From Zetaproteobacteria bacterium CG06_land_8_20_14_3_00_59_53 (GTDB lineage Bacteria; Pseudomonadota; Zetaproteobacteria; Mariprofundales; Mariprofundaceae), in contig PEWE01000022.1 in the NCBI GenBank assembly GCA_002779605.1, positions 12,861-47,670 of the forward strand: a stretch of 34,810 nucleotides of DNA. The letters are read 5' to 3'. A program made the translations under genes and the position numbers. The notes under the pieces are model-generated. The model saw only the letters and a list, made by a program, of their open reading frames with translations. It did not search any database and was not told where the DNA came from. Each line of letters starts with the position of its first letter. The stretch's first letter is position 1. This document shows, piece after piece, positions 17,541 to 24,757 of the stretch.

Positions 17541-19056
17541 GGCTTGATTCCTCCATGTGCTTTTCTTCCTTCTTCACCGTGAGGTCGAAAGCGAGCGATA
17601 CGGCGTGCTGCAGGTTGACGGCGACCCTGGCATCGTCGGCGACAAGCCTACCGCAGTTGATGGTCTTTTGAATGCCTTTGATGGTTTTGCGTCCTATATC
17701 ATCGAAGCTGAAGCCTTTGCCGATCTCCCGGAAGGTGTTCTGCGAAAGCACCACTTCGCCGCCTTCGCCAAGCCCTGTCATGCGCGAGGCCACATTCACC
17801 GCATCACCGATGACCGTGTACTCGAGTCGTTCGGCGGCGCCGATATTGCCGACGATCGCCTCGCCGTGGTTGATGCCGACACGGAATACGATTTCCGGCG
17901 CATCAGGGTTCGCTTTGTTCAGTTGCGTGCAGGCCAGTGTGATGGCCAGGCCTGCCATGGCCGCGTGGCGCACATGTGCCTCGTCTTCATGCGGGTGATT
18001 GAACACCGCCATCACTGCATCTCCGATGTACTTGTCCACATGTCCGCCGTAGTAGTCGATGATGCGATGGAACATCTCGAAATGGCGGTTCAGTACGCGC
18101 ACCACCTCTTCACTGGGGTTGCTCTCCGAGAAGGCGGTGAAGCCGACCATATCGGCAAACAGGACAGCCACCGGCTGGCGGCGGCTGACGGGCGCCGAGG
18201 CGTTCTCGTCGAACATGTCGTTGACCAGTTCGGGATTGAGATAGCGGCCGAAGGCATCGCGCAGTTTTTCCTTATGCGCCAGTTCGCTGACCATGTGGTT
18301 GAACTGTTCGCCGGCATCACTGATCTCGTCGTTGCCGCGGATATGGATACGGGTGGAGAAATCGCCGTCGGCCACATGCCGGGCCGCCATCGCCAGCGCC
18401 TCCAGCGGTCGGCTCATGCGTGTGGCAACCCAGTAGGCCGCGATGCTGGAAAGCAGGATGACGATCACCGCCACCATCAGGGTGCTCGCAATAAAACGGT
18501 TGGCCAGCGAACGCCATTCATCGCCCGAGAAACGCACGGCGATGCTGCCCACCCGGGCCGAGGCATAGCTGACGGGCTGGACGTACCAAAGGTCGTCGGA
18601 CAGCAGCAGATGTTTCGCGGATTCCGCCTTGTTGTCCTTTGACAACGGCACGGTTTCGCCCACTTCGGCGTAATTGTGCAACTCCCCGTCGGCATACTGC
18701 ACCTGAATGCCGAGCACGGTGGGTACCTTCTCGCGGAAACCGGTGACGATGATGTCCACCTGGGTCTTATCGAGCTTTCGACCGGCGAGCATGTAGCTTT
18801 TCACCTCGTCGCCGAGGCGCTCGACCATCACGCGGGCCTGCGCCTGCTGGCTCTTAAGCCAGGCATCGCGCTCCATATTCAGCAGGATCAGGGAAACAAT
18901 CAGCACAGCCAGCGCCACGGTGGTGCTGACCAGAGCCATCCAGCGCCAGCGGATGGGGAAACGCACGCTGGACAGGTTCGCCTGCCAGATAGACAGGTTG
19001 TTTTTCCAGTTGGCTTGGGATTTTTCCCAGATGGAAATGAGCTCCGGCAAGGTCAT
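17518..19056 (-). CDS. membrane class III adenylate/guanylate cyclase with HAMP
   Basis: Signal-responsive nucleotide cyclase of 512 residues. Transmembrane helices at about 40-60 and 188-212 flank a periplasmic sensor region of about 125 residues. A HAMP domain follows (about 211-262), then a class III catalytic domain (about 293-470). Catalytic residues appear intact: metal-binding Asp302 (LFADMVGFT) and Asp346 (KYIGDAVMAVF), base-selecting Lys342 and Thr414 (EYTVIGDAVN), and the transition-state pair Asn421/Arg425. The Lys/Thr pair favours ATP, so cAMP is the expected product. It is the first gene of the long minus-strand train, just downstream of a terminator, so a promoter should lie in 19057-19118; none is obvious. 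The signal sensed is unknown. Confidence 0.92.
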   Translation of the reverse strand: MTLPELISIWEKSQANWKNNLSIWQANLSSVRFPIRWRWMALVSTTVALAVLIVSLILLNMERDAWLKSQQAQARVMVERLGDEVKSYMLAGRKLDKTQVDIIVTGFREKVPTVLGIQVQYADGELHNYAEVGETVPLSKDNKAESAKHLLLSDDLWYVQPVSYASARVGSIAVRFSGDEWRSLANRFIASTLMVAVIVILLSSIAAYWVATRMSRPLEALAMAARHVADGDFSTRIHIRGNDEISDAGEQFNHMVSELAHKEKLRDAFGRYLNPELVNDMFDENASAPVSRRQPVAVLFADMVGFTAFSESNPSEEVVRVLNRHFEMFHRIIDYYGGHVDKYIGDAVMAVFNHPHEDEAHVRHAAMAGLAITLACTQLNKANPDAPEIVFRVGINHGEAIVGNIGAAERLEYTVIGDAVNVASRMTGLGEGGEVVLSQNTFREIGKGFSFDDIGRKTIKGIQKTINCGRLVADDARVAVNLQHAVSLAFDLTVKKEEKHMEESSLATTEAA

Positions 19057-19118
19057 GCCGGCAGTCTATCCCGTTTTCAGGATGAGAACAGGGCATATGG
19101 GTCACATTTCTCAGGAGT

Positions 19119-19152
19119 AAAAAAATGGCGGAAGCCTGAACTTCCGCCATTT
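19119..19152 (-). terminator. rho-independent terminator of the cytochrome/two-component operon
   Basis: A perfect 12-bp stem (AAATGGCGGAAG with CTTCCGCCATTT) and a 6-base loop, followed on the minus strand by a run of T that begins in the stem and continues to 19119. It lies after the decayed outer-membrane gene and before the cyclase gene, so it separates the two minus-strand transcription units. On the plus strand no T-run follows. Confidence 0.9.
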
Positions 19153-19221
19153 CCGGGACCGCTGCGACCTTAGAGGGGAGGGAGAGGAGGGAGCGGCCCC
19201 GAGAGGGTTGAACGATGAGTA

Positions 19222-19598
19222 AAAGTAGTACTTCATGCCGAGGGTGAAGACACTGGACTCAACACCCTTGAAGCCGGTCTTGATCAGCGTGGCATCGGTC
19301 TTCGGCTTGAGCAGGTCCGCTGCGAACCAGTCCACACGGGCTCTGGCCTGTGCGGCACCGCCCTGCTTGGAGTTGCCGGTGGTGCCGATGCGAAGCTCAC
19401 CGCCCAGATACTCGGAGAAGTCGTCGCCCAGCTGTACAAAACCACCGGTCACGGCTTTTTTGGAAGCACCGGTACTGATATTGAAGGCACCGAGGCTGGC
19501 CCCGACTTACGGGTCGAAAGCGAATGCATTGCCGGCGGAGGCCAGCGTCAGCCGGCCATCAGAAAGGCTGCCGAGGCGATGTTCATGCTGCGGACCAT
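19222..19598 (-). pseudogene. decayed outer-membrane beta-barrel protein gene
   Basis: AAGGAG and ATG 19598 begin MVRSMNIASAAFLMAG and then hit TGA; a one-base shift restores a fitting signal peptide LTLASAGNAFA, FDP, then an in-frame TAA. After that the frame stays open (VGASLGAFNIS..., GGFVQLGDDFSEYLGGELRIG) and ends in FTLGMKYYF, a typical beta-barrel C-terminus with terminal Phe. No stop follows that Phe; the frame runs on through the terminator hairpin to 19111. Thus three lesions are visible: a frameshift, a nonsense codon and loss of the natural stop. The remnant, about 125 residues, is also short for an eight-strand barrel, so an internal deletion near LLKPKTDATL is possible. It follows the sensor kinase gene and shares its operator with the cytochrome operon. 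A sequencing error could explain one lesion but hardly all. Confidence 0.75.
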
Positions 19599-19622
19599 GT
19601 GTGTGCTCCTTAAAATAAATGT

Positions 19623-19662
19623 TGGGCGAAGCGTGGGAGCGGGAGCTGAAACGAACCTGAAA
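19623..19662 (-). promoter_or_regulatory. copy A of the shared TTCAGGTT operator block
   Basis: On the minus strand this reads TTTCAGGTTCGTTTCAG, 13 bases, then GCTTCGCCCA, in the 74 bases between the sensor kinase stop and the decayed outer-membrane gene. About 30 of 40 bases match copy B in front of the cytochrome b gene with no gaps. Two TTCAG half-sites lie 10 bases apart, the arrangement bound by dimers of OmpR-family regulators. The neighbouring OmpR-type regulator is the obvious candidate (inference). Confidence 0.6.
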
Positions 19663-19672
19663 GATTGCAGAT

Positions 19673-20998
19673 CTAGGGGATCCTGATGTTGACCCGTAGT
19701 CCGTGCATGTCATCAGAGCGGGACAGCGTGATCTCGCCTTCATAGGCGGCGACCATTTCCGATACGATGGACAGGCCGAGGCCATGGCCGGGTGTCGACT
19801 CATCGGCGCGGGTACCGCGATACAGCAGCTCTGCATAGTCCTCTTCTTCGATGCCGGGACCGTCGTCCTCGATGCAGATGCACACCCCTCCCTGTGCGCC
19901 CCAGATGCGGCAGCGGACCCGGGATTCGGCCCATTTGCACGCGTTCTCCAGCAGGTTGCCGAAGATCTCCAGCATGTCTTCACGGTCTGCGGGTATTTTC
20001 AGCCCGGTGTCGATCTGCACATCGAAGTCGATGCGCGGGAACACCTGATTCAACATGCTCGCCAAGTCCCGGATGTCGCGGTCGGCGTCGCTCCACTGGC
20101 CCCCGGGCATGCGCCCGGCCGTTCTGGCTCTGACCAGTTCCCGCTCGACGCGTTGTTCGATACGTTCAAGCTGTTCGGACAGCTGGCTGATATCTGATGC
20201 TTCGATGCCGCAGTCGGATGTTCCGGATGAGGCTGACTGCCTGCGGATGATCTGACGGGTCACGGCCAGCGGTGTTTTCAGGCTGTGTGCCAGGTCGCCG
20301 AGTGCATGTCGCGAGCGTTGCAGTCGCTGCTGCATCATCTGCATCAGGTGATTGATCTCCTCGACCAGCGGCATGATCTCATCCGGGGCCGGTGCATCGA
20401 TGATTTCCTGCTCGCCTTTCTTCAGGCGGTTGATCTGCATGCGGATGCGTTGCAGGGGCTTCAGGCTGTACCCGATCAGCCAGCCTTGCAGCAGCATCAA
20501 TACCAGCACGGCACACAGCGCGAAGAGCAGCAGATGGCGCTGAAAATCCCCGGTGGAGTGTTCGATCGGAAGGATGTTCTCAGCCGTGCGAATGGTGACC
20601 GGTTGACCTTTGAACTGCACGGTTTCCTCTACCACCAGCAGGCGCTGGTCGTCGGGGCCTGGGACATCGCGTACAATCGCGCCGGCTTGTGCAGGAAGCT
20701 TCTCGTCCCACAGCGAGCGGGAGCGCAGGATGGTTCCGCCGATGTCCAGCTGGAAATAATGTCCGGAGAAGGGTCGCTCGTAGATGCCGGGAATCAGGGA
20801 CCTGCGCAACTCCGGTGTTGCAGGCGGAAGCCATTCCAGAGCGGCGATGATCTGTTCCTGATCGTGTTGCAGACGGGACAGCAGATTGCGTTCGCCGAGT
20901 GATTCCACCTCGTTGCCGATCATCCAGGTCTGGATGATGAAAAACAGCGCCAGGCTTGCAGCCAGACTGAGGGTCAGACGTTGCCGCAGCGAGCTCAT
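19673..20998 (-). CDS. sensor histidine kinase (PhoQ/QseC-like)
   Basis: Membrane sensor kinase of 441 residues. Transmembrane helices lie at about 8-27 and 155-178, with a periplasmic domain of about 125 residues between them. A HAMP-like linker follows, then the dimerisation/phosphoacceptor helix with His238 (ALGDLAHSLKTPLAV), and a HATPase domain with N box GNLLENACKWA (347-357), G1 EDDGPGIE and G2 GHGLGLS. The HSLKTPL form is typical of PhoQ-like kinases. The ATG shares one base with the regulator stop (TGATG), so the pair is coupled and cognate. Its signal is unknown; the cytochromes encoded in the same operon suggest a redox, haem or gas (NO/O2) cue. Confidence 0.93.
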   Translation of the reverse strand: MSSLRQRLTLSLAASLALFFIIQTWMIGNEVESLGERNLLSRLQHDQEQIIAALEWLPPATPELRRSLIPGIYERPFSGHYFQLDIGGTILRSRSLWDEKLPAQAGAIVRDVPGPDDQRLLVVEETVQFKGQPVTIRTAENILPIEHSTGDFQRHLLLFALCAVLVLMLLQGWLIGYSLKPLQRIRMQINRLKKGEQEIIDAPAPDEIMPLVEEINHLMQMMQQRLQRSRHALGDLAHSLKTPLAVTRQIIRRQSASSGTSDCGIEASDISQLSEQLERIEQRVERELVRARTAGRMPGGQWSDADRDIRDLASMLNQVFPRIDFDVQIDTGLKIPADREDMLEIFGNLLENACKWAESRVRCRIWGAQGGVCICIEDDGPGIEEEDYAELLYRGTRADESTPGHGLGLSIVSEMVAAYEGEITLSRSDDMHGLRVNIRIP

Positions 20999-21687
20999 CA
21001 GGTGCCGGTTTGCAGCAGGTCCGGATCGAGGTAGTAACCCTGCCCTCGCCGGGTGCAGATCACATCCTTGTCGATCTTGCGGCGCAGGCGGCTGATATAC
21101 ACTTCGATCACATTGCTTTCCTTTTCCGCGTCGAAATCATAGACGTGTTCGAGGAGATGAGAATTCGAGCAGACCTTTTTCGGATGCAGCATCAGGTAGC
21201 GCAGCAGGCGGAATTCGATACCGGTAAGCTCGATATCACTCCAGCTGTCGCCCGTTTTCCACTGCGCGGATTGGCGACCCTCATCGAGCTTCAGGCGACC
21301 GATCTCCAGGCTTGCCGCCACCACGCCGGCCGAGCGTTTGACCAGCGTTTGCAGGCGCACAGCCAGTTCCTCGATATGAAAGGGTTTGGTCAGGTAGTCG
21401 TCGGCGCCCTTGCGGAAGCCATTCACTTTTTCGTGCCATGCACCGCGTGCCGTCAGGATCAGTACGGGGGTTGTGATGCCCTTGCCGCGCCAGCGCTCAA
21501 GAATATCCAGTCCCGGAAGGTCGGGCAGGCCGAGATCGAGAACGATGATGTCGTAGGGCTCGGTCTCACCCATGAAGGCACCGTCTTCACCCTCCCGGCA
21601 GCTGTCCACTGCAAAGCCTCGACGCCCGAGCTCATTGCTCAGTTCGCGGTTCAGGGCGGGCTCGTCCTCGATCAGCAGCAGCCGCAT
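20998..21687 (-). CDS. OmpR/PhoP-family response regulator
   Basis: Two-component transcription regulator of 229 residues. The receiver domain (1-115) has the acidic pocket Glu7-Asp8, phosphoacceptor Asp51 (IIVLDLGLPD), Thr79 and Lys101 (LTKPF). The winged-helix DNA-binding domain (about 130-222) ends with VYISRLRRKID and RGQGYYL. ATG 21687 shares one base with the PepSY gene stop (TGATG); a TTG immediately before it would add one residue. It probably binds the TTCAGGTT repeats at 23654-23693 and 19623-19662, giving autoregulation of its own operon (inference). Confidence 0.94.
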   Translation of the reverse strand: MRLLLIEDEPALNRELSNELGRRGFAVDSCREGEDGAFMGETEPYDIIVLDLGLPDLPGLDILERWRGKGITTPVLILTARGAWHEKVNGFRKGADDYLTKPFHIEELAVRLQTLVKRSAGVVAASLEIGRLKLDEGRQSAQWKTGDSWSDIELTGIEFRLLRYLMLHPKKVCSNSHLLEHVYDFDAEKESNVIEVYISRLRRKIDKDVICTRRGQGYYLDPDLLQTGT

Positions 21688-22028
21688 CAATGATCCTTGT
21701 CCGTGGACAGGATGTGTCCGTCCCTGGCATCGATCTTCAGGTAATGCACCACCTTGTCGCTGCCCAGTAACTGCATTTCATATACCACCTGTTCGCCCTC
21801 TTCTTCGAGTTCGACTTCAAGCAGGGTGCCCGGATAGTTTTTTTCAACGCTTTGCAGGATATGCGAGAGCGGCATGATGCTGGCCGTGCTGCGCAGCTCG
21901 CGCACCCGGTCCACATCGTCCGCCAGCGCGCTTGCCAGAGCAAGTCCCGAGATGCACACGAACAGGGCAAGGCACGCCGCAAGAAAGGGAGCAGTGGTGT
22001 CTCGTGTCAGGTCTTCAGCCTGCTTCAT
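21687..22028 (-). CDS. PepSY-domain periplasmic protein
   Basis: A 113-residue protein with an N-terminal signal or anchor helix (about 14-36) and one PepSY domain: ILQSVEKNYPGTLLEVELEEEG ... YEMQLLGSDKVVHYLKIDARDGHIL. PepSY proteins of this size are often encoded between redox genes and an OmpR-type two-component system and may modulate the sensor's periplasmic domain. I chose ATG 22028, which has GGGG at good spacing; ATG 22034 is six bases upstream. It ends overlapping the response regulator start. Confidence 0.85.
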   Translation of the reverse strand: MKQAEDLTRDTTAPFLAACLALFVCISGLALASALADDVDRVRELRSTASIMPLSHILQSVEKNYPGTLLEVELEEEGEQVVYEMQLLGSDKVVHYLKIDARDGHILSTDKDH

Positions 22029-22047
22029 GTGCATCCCCGGATGCCTG

Positions 22048-22650
22048 TTATTCCCAGCTGCCGAAGCCGGGGATGACTACGCCATCCTCGTCGAATGAGC
22101 CCTTCTCGGCACCGCTGTGGCAGGTGGCGCAATTGGCAAAGGAGCGCACCTTGGGGTTGTCGCGCACCATGCGGGCCGGAACCTCGTCGTGCTTGCGTTC
22201 GAAATAGGCGGTTTCCGAGATGCGCATCGGGGTGGCATCGTCACGGATCGAGCGCAGGAAGCTGCGGCTGTAGCGGTTGGGTATGCGATCCGCTGCATTG
22301 CCGCGCAGATAGTTCTCGATGGATACACGGATGGCTTCGTCCAGCTTGGCATTTTCGCCGAAATGATCGGACAGTCCGCCCATGATCTTCACCCAGGAGC
22401 GCTCCGGCAGGAAGCTCGGCTGATAGGCGAAATGGCAGGCCGAGCACTCGGTCTGATACTGCTTGTTGGTCACCAGAGCCACACCTGTCGTGCGGCCCCA
22501 GCCGCCCTCGGCCTTGCCTTCACCGGCGTATTTGGAACCGGCCTTGTTGTAGTCATCGCTATCACTCCAGGCCAGCGTGCCCATCGAAAGCGTGATGCAG
22601 CCGGCAAACAGCAGCATACCCCAGAAGCGATTCAGTTTCATATTTTTCAT
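22048..22650 (-). CDS. dihaem cytochrome c (DHC)
   Basis: Periplasmic dihaem cytochrome c of 200 residues. A signal peptide (about 5-28) precedes two haem-binding sites, CSACH (Cys69, Cys72, His73) and CATCH (Cys174, Cys177, His178), about 105 residues apart. The SACHFAYQPSFLP stretch is typical of DHC of the SHP/DHC system, where DHC passes electrons from a membrane cytochrome b to SHP. That partner gene lies 21 bases upstream and the b-type cytochrome before that, so the complete chain is encoded together. The early FAGC is not a canonical lipobox. Confidence 0.9.
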   Translation of the reverse strand: MKNMKLNRFWGMLLFAGCITLSMGTLAWSDSDDYNKAGSKYAGEGKAEGGWGRTTGVALVTNKQYQTECSACHFAYQPSFLPERSWVKIMGGLSDHFGENAKLDEAIRVSIENYLRGNAADRIPNRYSRSFLRSIRDDATPMRISETAYFERKHDEVPARMVRDNPKVRSFANCATCHSGAEKGSFDEDGVVIPGFGSWE

Positions 22651-22671
22651 GTGTATCTCTTTTTGTCGGTT

Positions 22672-23073
22672 TTATTTGGATTGGATGAAGGCAAGGAAAT
22701 CCGCCTTCTCCTGTGCGGTACAATCGCGGCCGATGGTCCATTCGCAATTGCGGCCGAACCATTTCTCGATCTTGGCCGGGTCGGTCAGGCGCTCTGGATT
22801 CACACTCGGTGCCATCGGCTCGATGCGCTTGGCGGTGCGCATGTGTTCGCCGGCCTGTGTCAGGTCGGTGCTGTGGCAGGAGGCGCAGCTCACCATCTTG
22901 CCCAGATCGGGCTGCATGTGCTGCTCGTTCCAGGAGGCCTGTCCACGCGCCGCATCGGCGCCGCTTGCGCCCTGCTGCTCGTAGCCGACGATCTGGGCCT
23001 GAACGACAGCTTCCGAGGCATGTACGGCTCCGGCCTGCAGAAGCATCGGGATGATCCATAGATATTTCTTCAT
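22672..23073 (-). CDS. SHP-like monohaem cytochrome c (DUF1924)
   Basis: Periplasmic high-spin type cytochrome related to Rhodobacter SHP ('sphaeroides haem protein'), 133 residues. It has a signal peptide (1-19, ...HAS), haem site CASCH (Cys63, Cys66, His67), and late Asn109-Cys110 with Cys118 (GRNCEWTIGRDC). In SHP the sixth haem ligand is an Asn next to a disulfide-forming Cys and is displaced by O2 or NO; the Asn-Cys and second Cys here match that arrangement, which I infer from family knowledge. The ATG overlaps the cytochrome b stop (ATGA). Likely role: reduction or oxidation of a small ligand at the haem, fed by DHC. Confidence 0.88.
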   Translation of the reverse strand: MKKYLWIIPMLLQAGAVHASEAVVQAQIVGYEQQGASGADAARGQASWNEQHMQPDLGKMVSCASCHSTDLTQAGEHMRTAKRIEPMAPSVNPERLTDPAKIEKWFGRNCEWTIGRDCTAQEKADFLAFIQSK

Positions 23074-23654
23074 GCTTGTTGCTCCTTCAGGTTTTTCCTG
23101 CCGGTGATCATGGCAAGAGTCAGGTTGCAGCGTTGCAGCACACTTTCCGCTGCCACGCCGGCAAGATGGATGGCAACAAGGACCTGCAGGGCATCAAAGC
23201 ACCAGCCATGCAGCTGCATCACCAGCCATTCGGTTTGCATATCCGCCTGCGCTGCCCAGCCGGCAAAAGGACCGAGGCCCATTTGCAGGGCGGCCAGTAG
23301 CATGCCGCTGATACCCAGAACAAGCAGCACGATAAGCAGGATGTAGATCATCAGGCTGCCGATCGGCGTATGACCCTTGTAGCGGTCGGCCTGCAAGTGC
23401 AGCAGTTCGATAACATGCTGCCGGATAGCAGCAAGCGAGGGACGGAGCGAGGCGAACAGCGCATGCTGCTCACCAGCCACACCCCAGATCAGGCGGAAGA
23501 AAAGCAGGCCGGGGATCACGCTGCCGGCCAGCATGTGGATGCGGATGTCGCTGCCCTCGCTCCACCATGCGATACCGAAGGCCACGACCAGCAGCCAGTG
23601 AAAGCTGCGCAGCAGGGGGTCCCAGACCATGATGGATGTGTTTTGCCCGTTCAT
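23070..23654 (-). CDS. cytochrome b561-family membrane protein
   Basis: Four-helix dihaem b-type cytochrome of 194 residues, expected to take electrons from quinol and pass them to periplasmic DHC. Candidate haem ligands on the helices are His19 (SFHWLL), His40 (IRIHMLAG), His149 (MQLHG) and His163 (AIHLAG). It is the first gene of the operon. The ATG at 23654 has no clear Shine-Dalgarno and lies at the edge of operator block B; an internal ATG at 23630 (MVWDPLLR) is a possible alternative. Its stop overlaps the SHP start. Confidence 0.91.
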   Translation of the reverse strand: MNGQNTSIMVWDPLLRSFHWLLVVAFGIAWWSEGSDIRIHMLAGSVIPGLLFFRLIWGVAGEQHALFASLRPSLAAIRQHVIELLHLQADRYKGHTPIGSLMIYILLIVLLVLGISGMLLAALQMGLGPFAGWAAQADMQTEWLVMQLHGWCFDALQVLVAIHLAGVAAESVLQRCNLTLAMITGRKNLKEQQA

Positions 23655-23693
23655 GGGCGAAGCTTAGAAAAGTGAACTGAAATAAACCTGAAC
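23654..23693 (-). promoter_or_regulatory. copy B of the shared TTCAGGTT operator block
   Basis: The minus strand reads GTTCAGGTTTATTTCAG, 13 bases, then GCTTCGCCCA running into the cytochrome b start. It matches copy A ungapped at about 30 of 40 positions. GTTCA occurs three times in this area (tgaac on the plus strand at 23673, 23689 and 23704), spaced 16 and 15 bases. This looks like tandem half-sites for an OmpR-type regulator and would place the operon encoding the regulator under its own control. The closeness to the start codon implies a very short leader. Confidence 0.6.
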
Positions 23694-23754
23694 AAAATAA
23701 GGTTGAACAGATCACGCTGCGGCTTCTGTTCTTGCATAGCCCTGGATCAGTCGC

Positions 23755-24633
23755 TCAGGCCTCGCCGCAGACTCTGCCTCTACCCTTGTTCTTGGCTTCA
23801 TAGAGCCGTTGGTCGGCCTGATGCAACAGCACCTCGATTCGTTCAGACATGGGGGTTTTATCGGCGGGGGGATTATAGCTGGCGATACCTGCGGAGAAGC
23901 TGATGGGGATCTCCTGCCCGTCGGGCAGGCATACAGGCCGGCGCTTTACACGCTCCAGCCACTGCCCGGCAGCCCTGATGGCATCGGCATTGGCGGTATG
24001 CGGCAACAGCACGAGGAATTCCTCGCCGCCCCAGCGGCCGATGATGTCGGCATCACGGATGCAGATATTCAATGTGTCGACAACGCCTTTGAGAACAGCA
24101 TCGCCTGCCGGATGTCCGTAGGTGTCGTTGACCTGTTTGAAGTGATCCAGATCGAGCAGGGCGATGGAATAGGGATGCCCATAACGCGAGGCCTGCGACA
24201 GGGCCTCGCCGAGCAGGGTCTGCATATGGCGGCGATTGTAGATGCCGGTCAGGGCATCGTGGGTGGCCTCATAGCGCAGCTGCTCGCGGGTTTCCTTGAT
24301 CTGGCTGACCATGCGCACGATCAGTCGTGCCTCCAGGCCGCCGATCACACCGCCCACGCCAAGCGATTCTCCGACTACATCCTCGACCATCTCGTTGCCG
24401 GTCAGATTGAATGCCACGCAGGGCTTGCAGGCCTCGATGGCGGTCTCGATATCCGAGAAAACCGTAATGCCCAGATCGCTGGCCATGTGCATGCCTTTGG
24501 CATCGGGATTCTTGTCGGCCATGCCTACGATTTCCACCAGCGGTTCATCGCGCAGCATCTCAAGCACGGCAGTGCCGCCTTCACCTGCGCCCAGAATCAG
24601 CACGCGGCGCGGATCCTCCATGAATCGCTTCAT
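23755..24633 (-). CDS. Rossmann-domain diguanylate cyclase (GGDEF)
   Basis: Soluble 292-residue fusion. The N-terminal part (about 9-105) looks like an NAD(P)-binding Rossmann fold: RRVLILGAGEGG at the start, then MADKNPDAKG and VFSDIETAIEACKP, ending in a Gly-rich GVGGVIGG. A helix (about 103-122) links to a GGDEF domain (about 123-290) with DLDHFKQVNDTYGH, the active-site GGEEF (202-206) and an intact inhibitory RxxD site (Arg193-Asp196). It should make c-di-GMP, possibly gated by a dinucleotide or redox cue; that gating is inferred. There are no membrane segments. It is divergent from yhbY and upstream of the cytochrome operon in the same direction. Confidence 0.9.
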   Translation of the reverse strand: MKRFMEDPRRVLILGAGEGGTAVLEMLRDEPLVEIVGMADKNPDAKGMHMASDLGITVFSDIETAIEACKPCVAFNLTGNEMVEDVVGESLGVGGVIGGLEARLIVRMVSQIKETREQLRYEATHDALTGIYNRRHMQTLLGEALSQASRYGHPYSIALLDLDHFKQVNDTYGHPAGDAVLKGVVDTLNICIRDADIIGRWGGEEFLVLLPHTANADAIRAAGQWLERVKRRPVCLPDGQEIPISFSAGIASYNPPADKTPMSERIEVLLHQADQRLYEAKNKGRGRVCGEA

Positions 24634-24757
24634 CGCAGTCTCTTCTGCAAAACAAGTTCCTCCGTCACGGATGATGCTATCCGCATGGTCGCTATATTAG
24701 CCGCTTCATCGCCAGCCTGCATATCGCTAGACTCTGGCACGAACAAAGGAGAAATGC

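Noticed and set aside
19172-19193. 22-base uninterrupted purine tract as a possible G-quadruplex
   Set aside because: Only three runs reach three Gs; the fourth is a doublet, and it lies in the read-through tail of a pseudogene.
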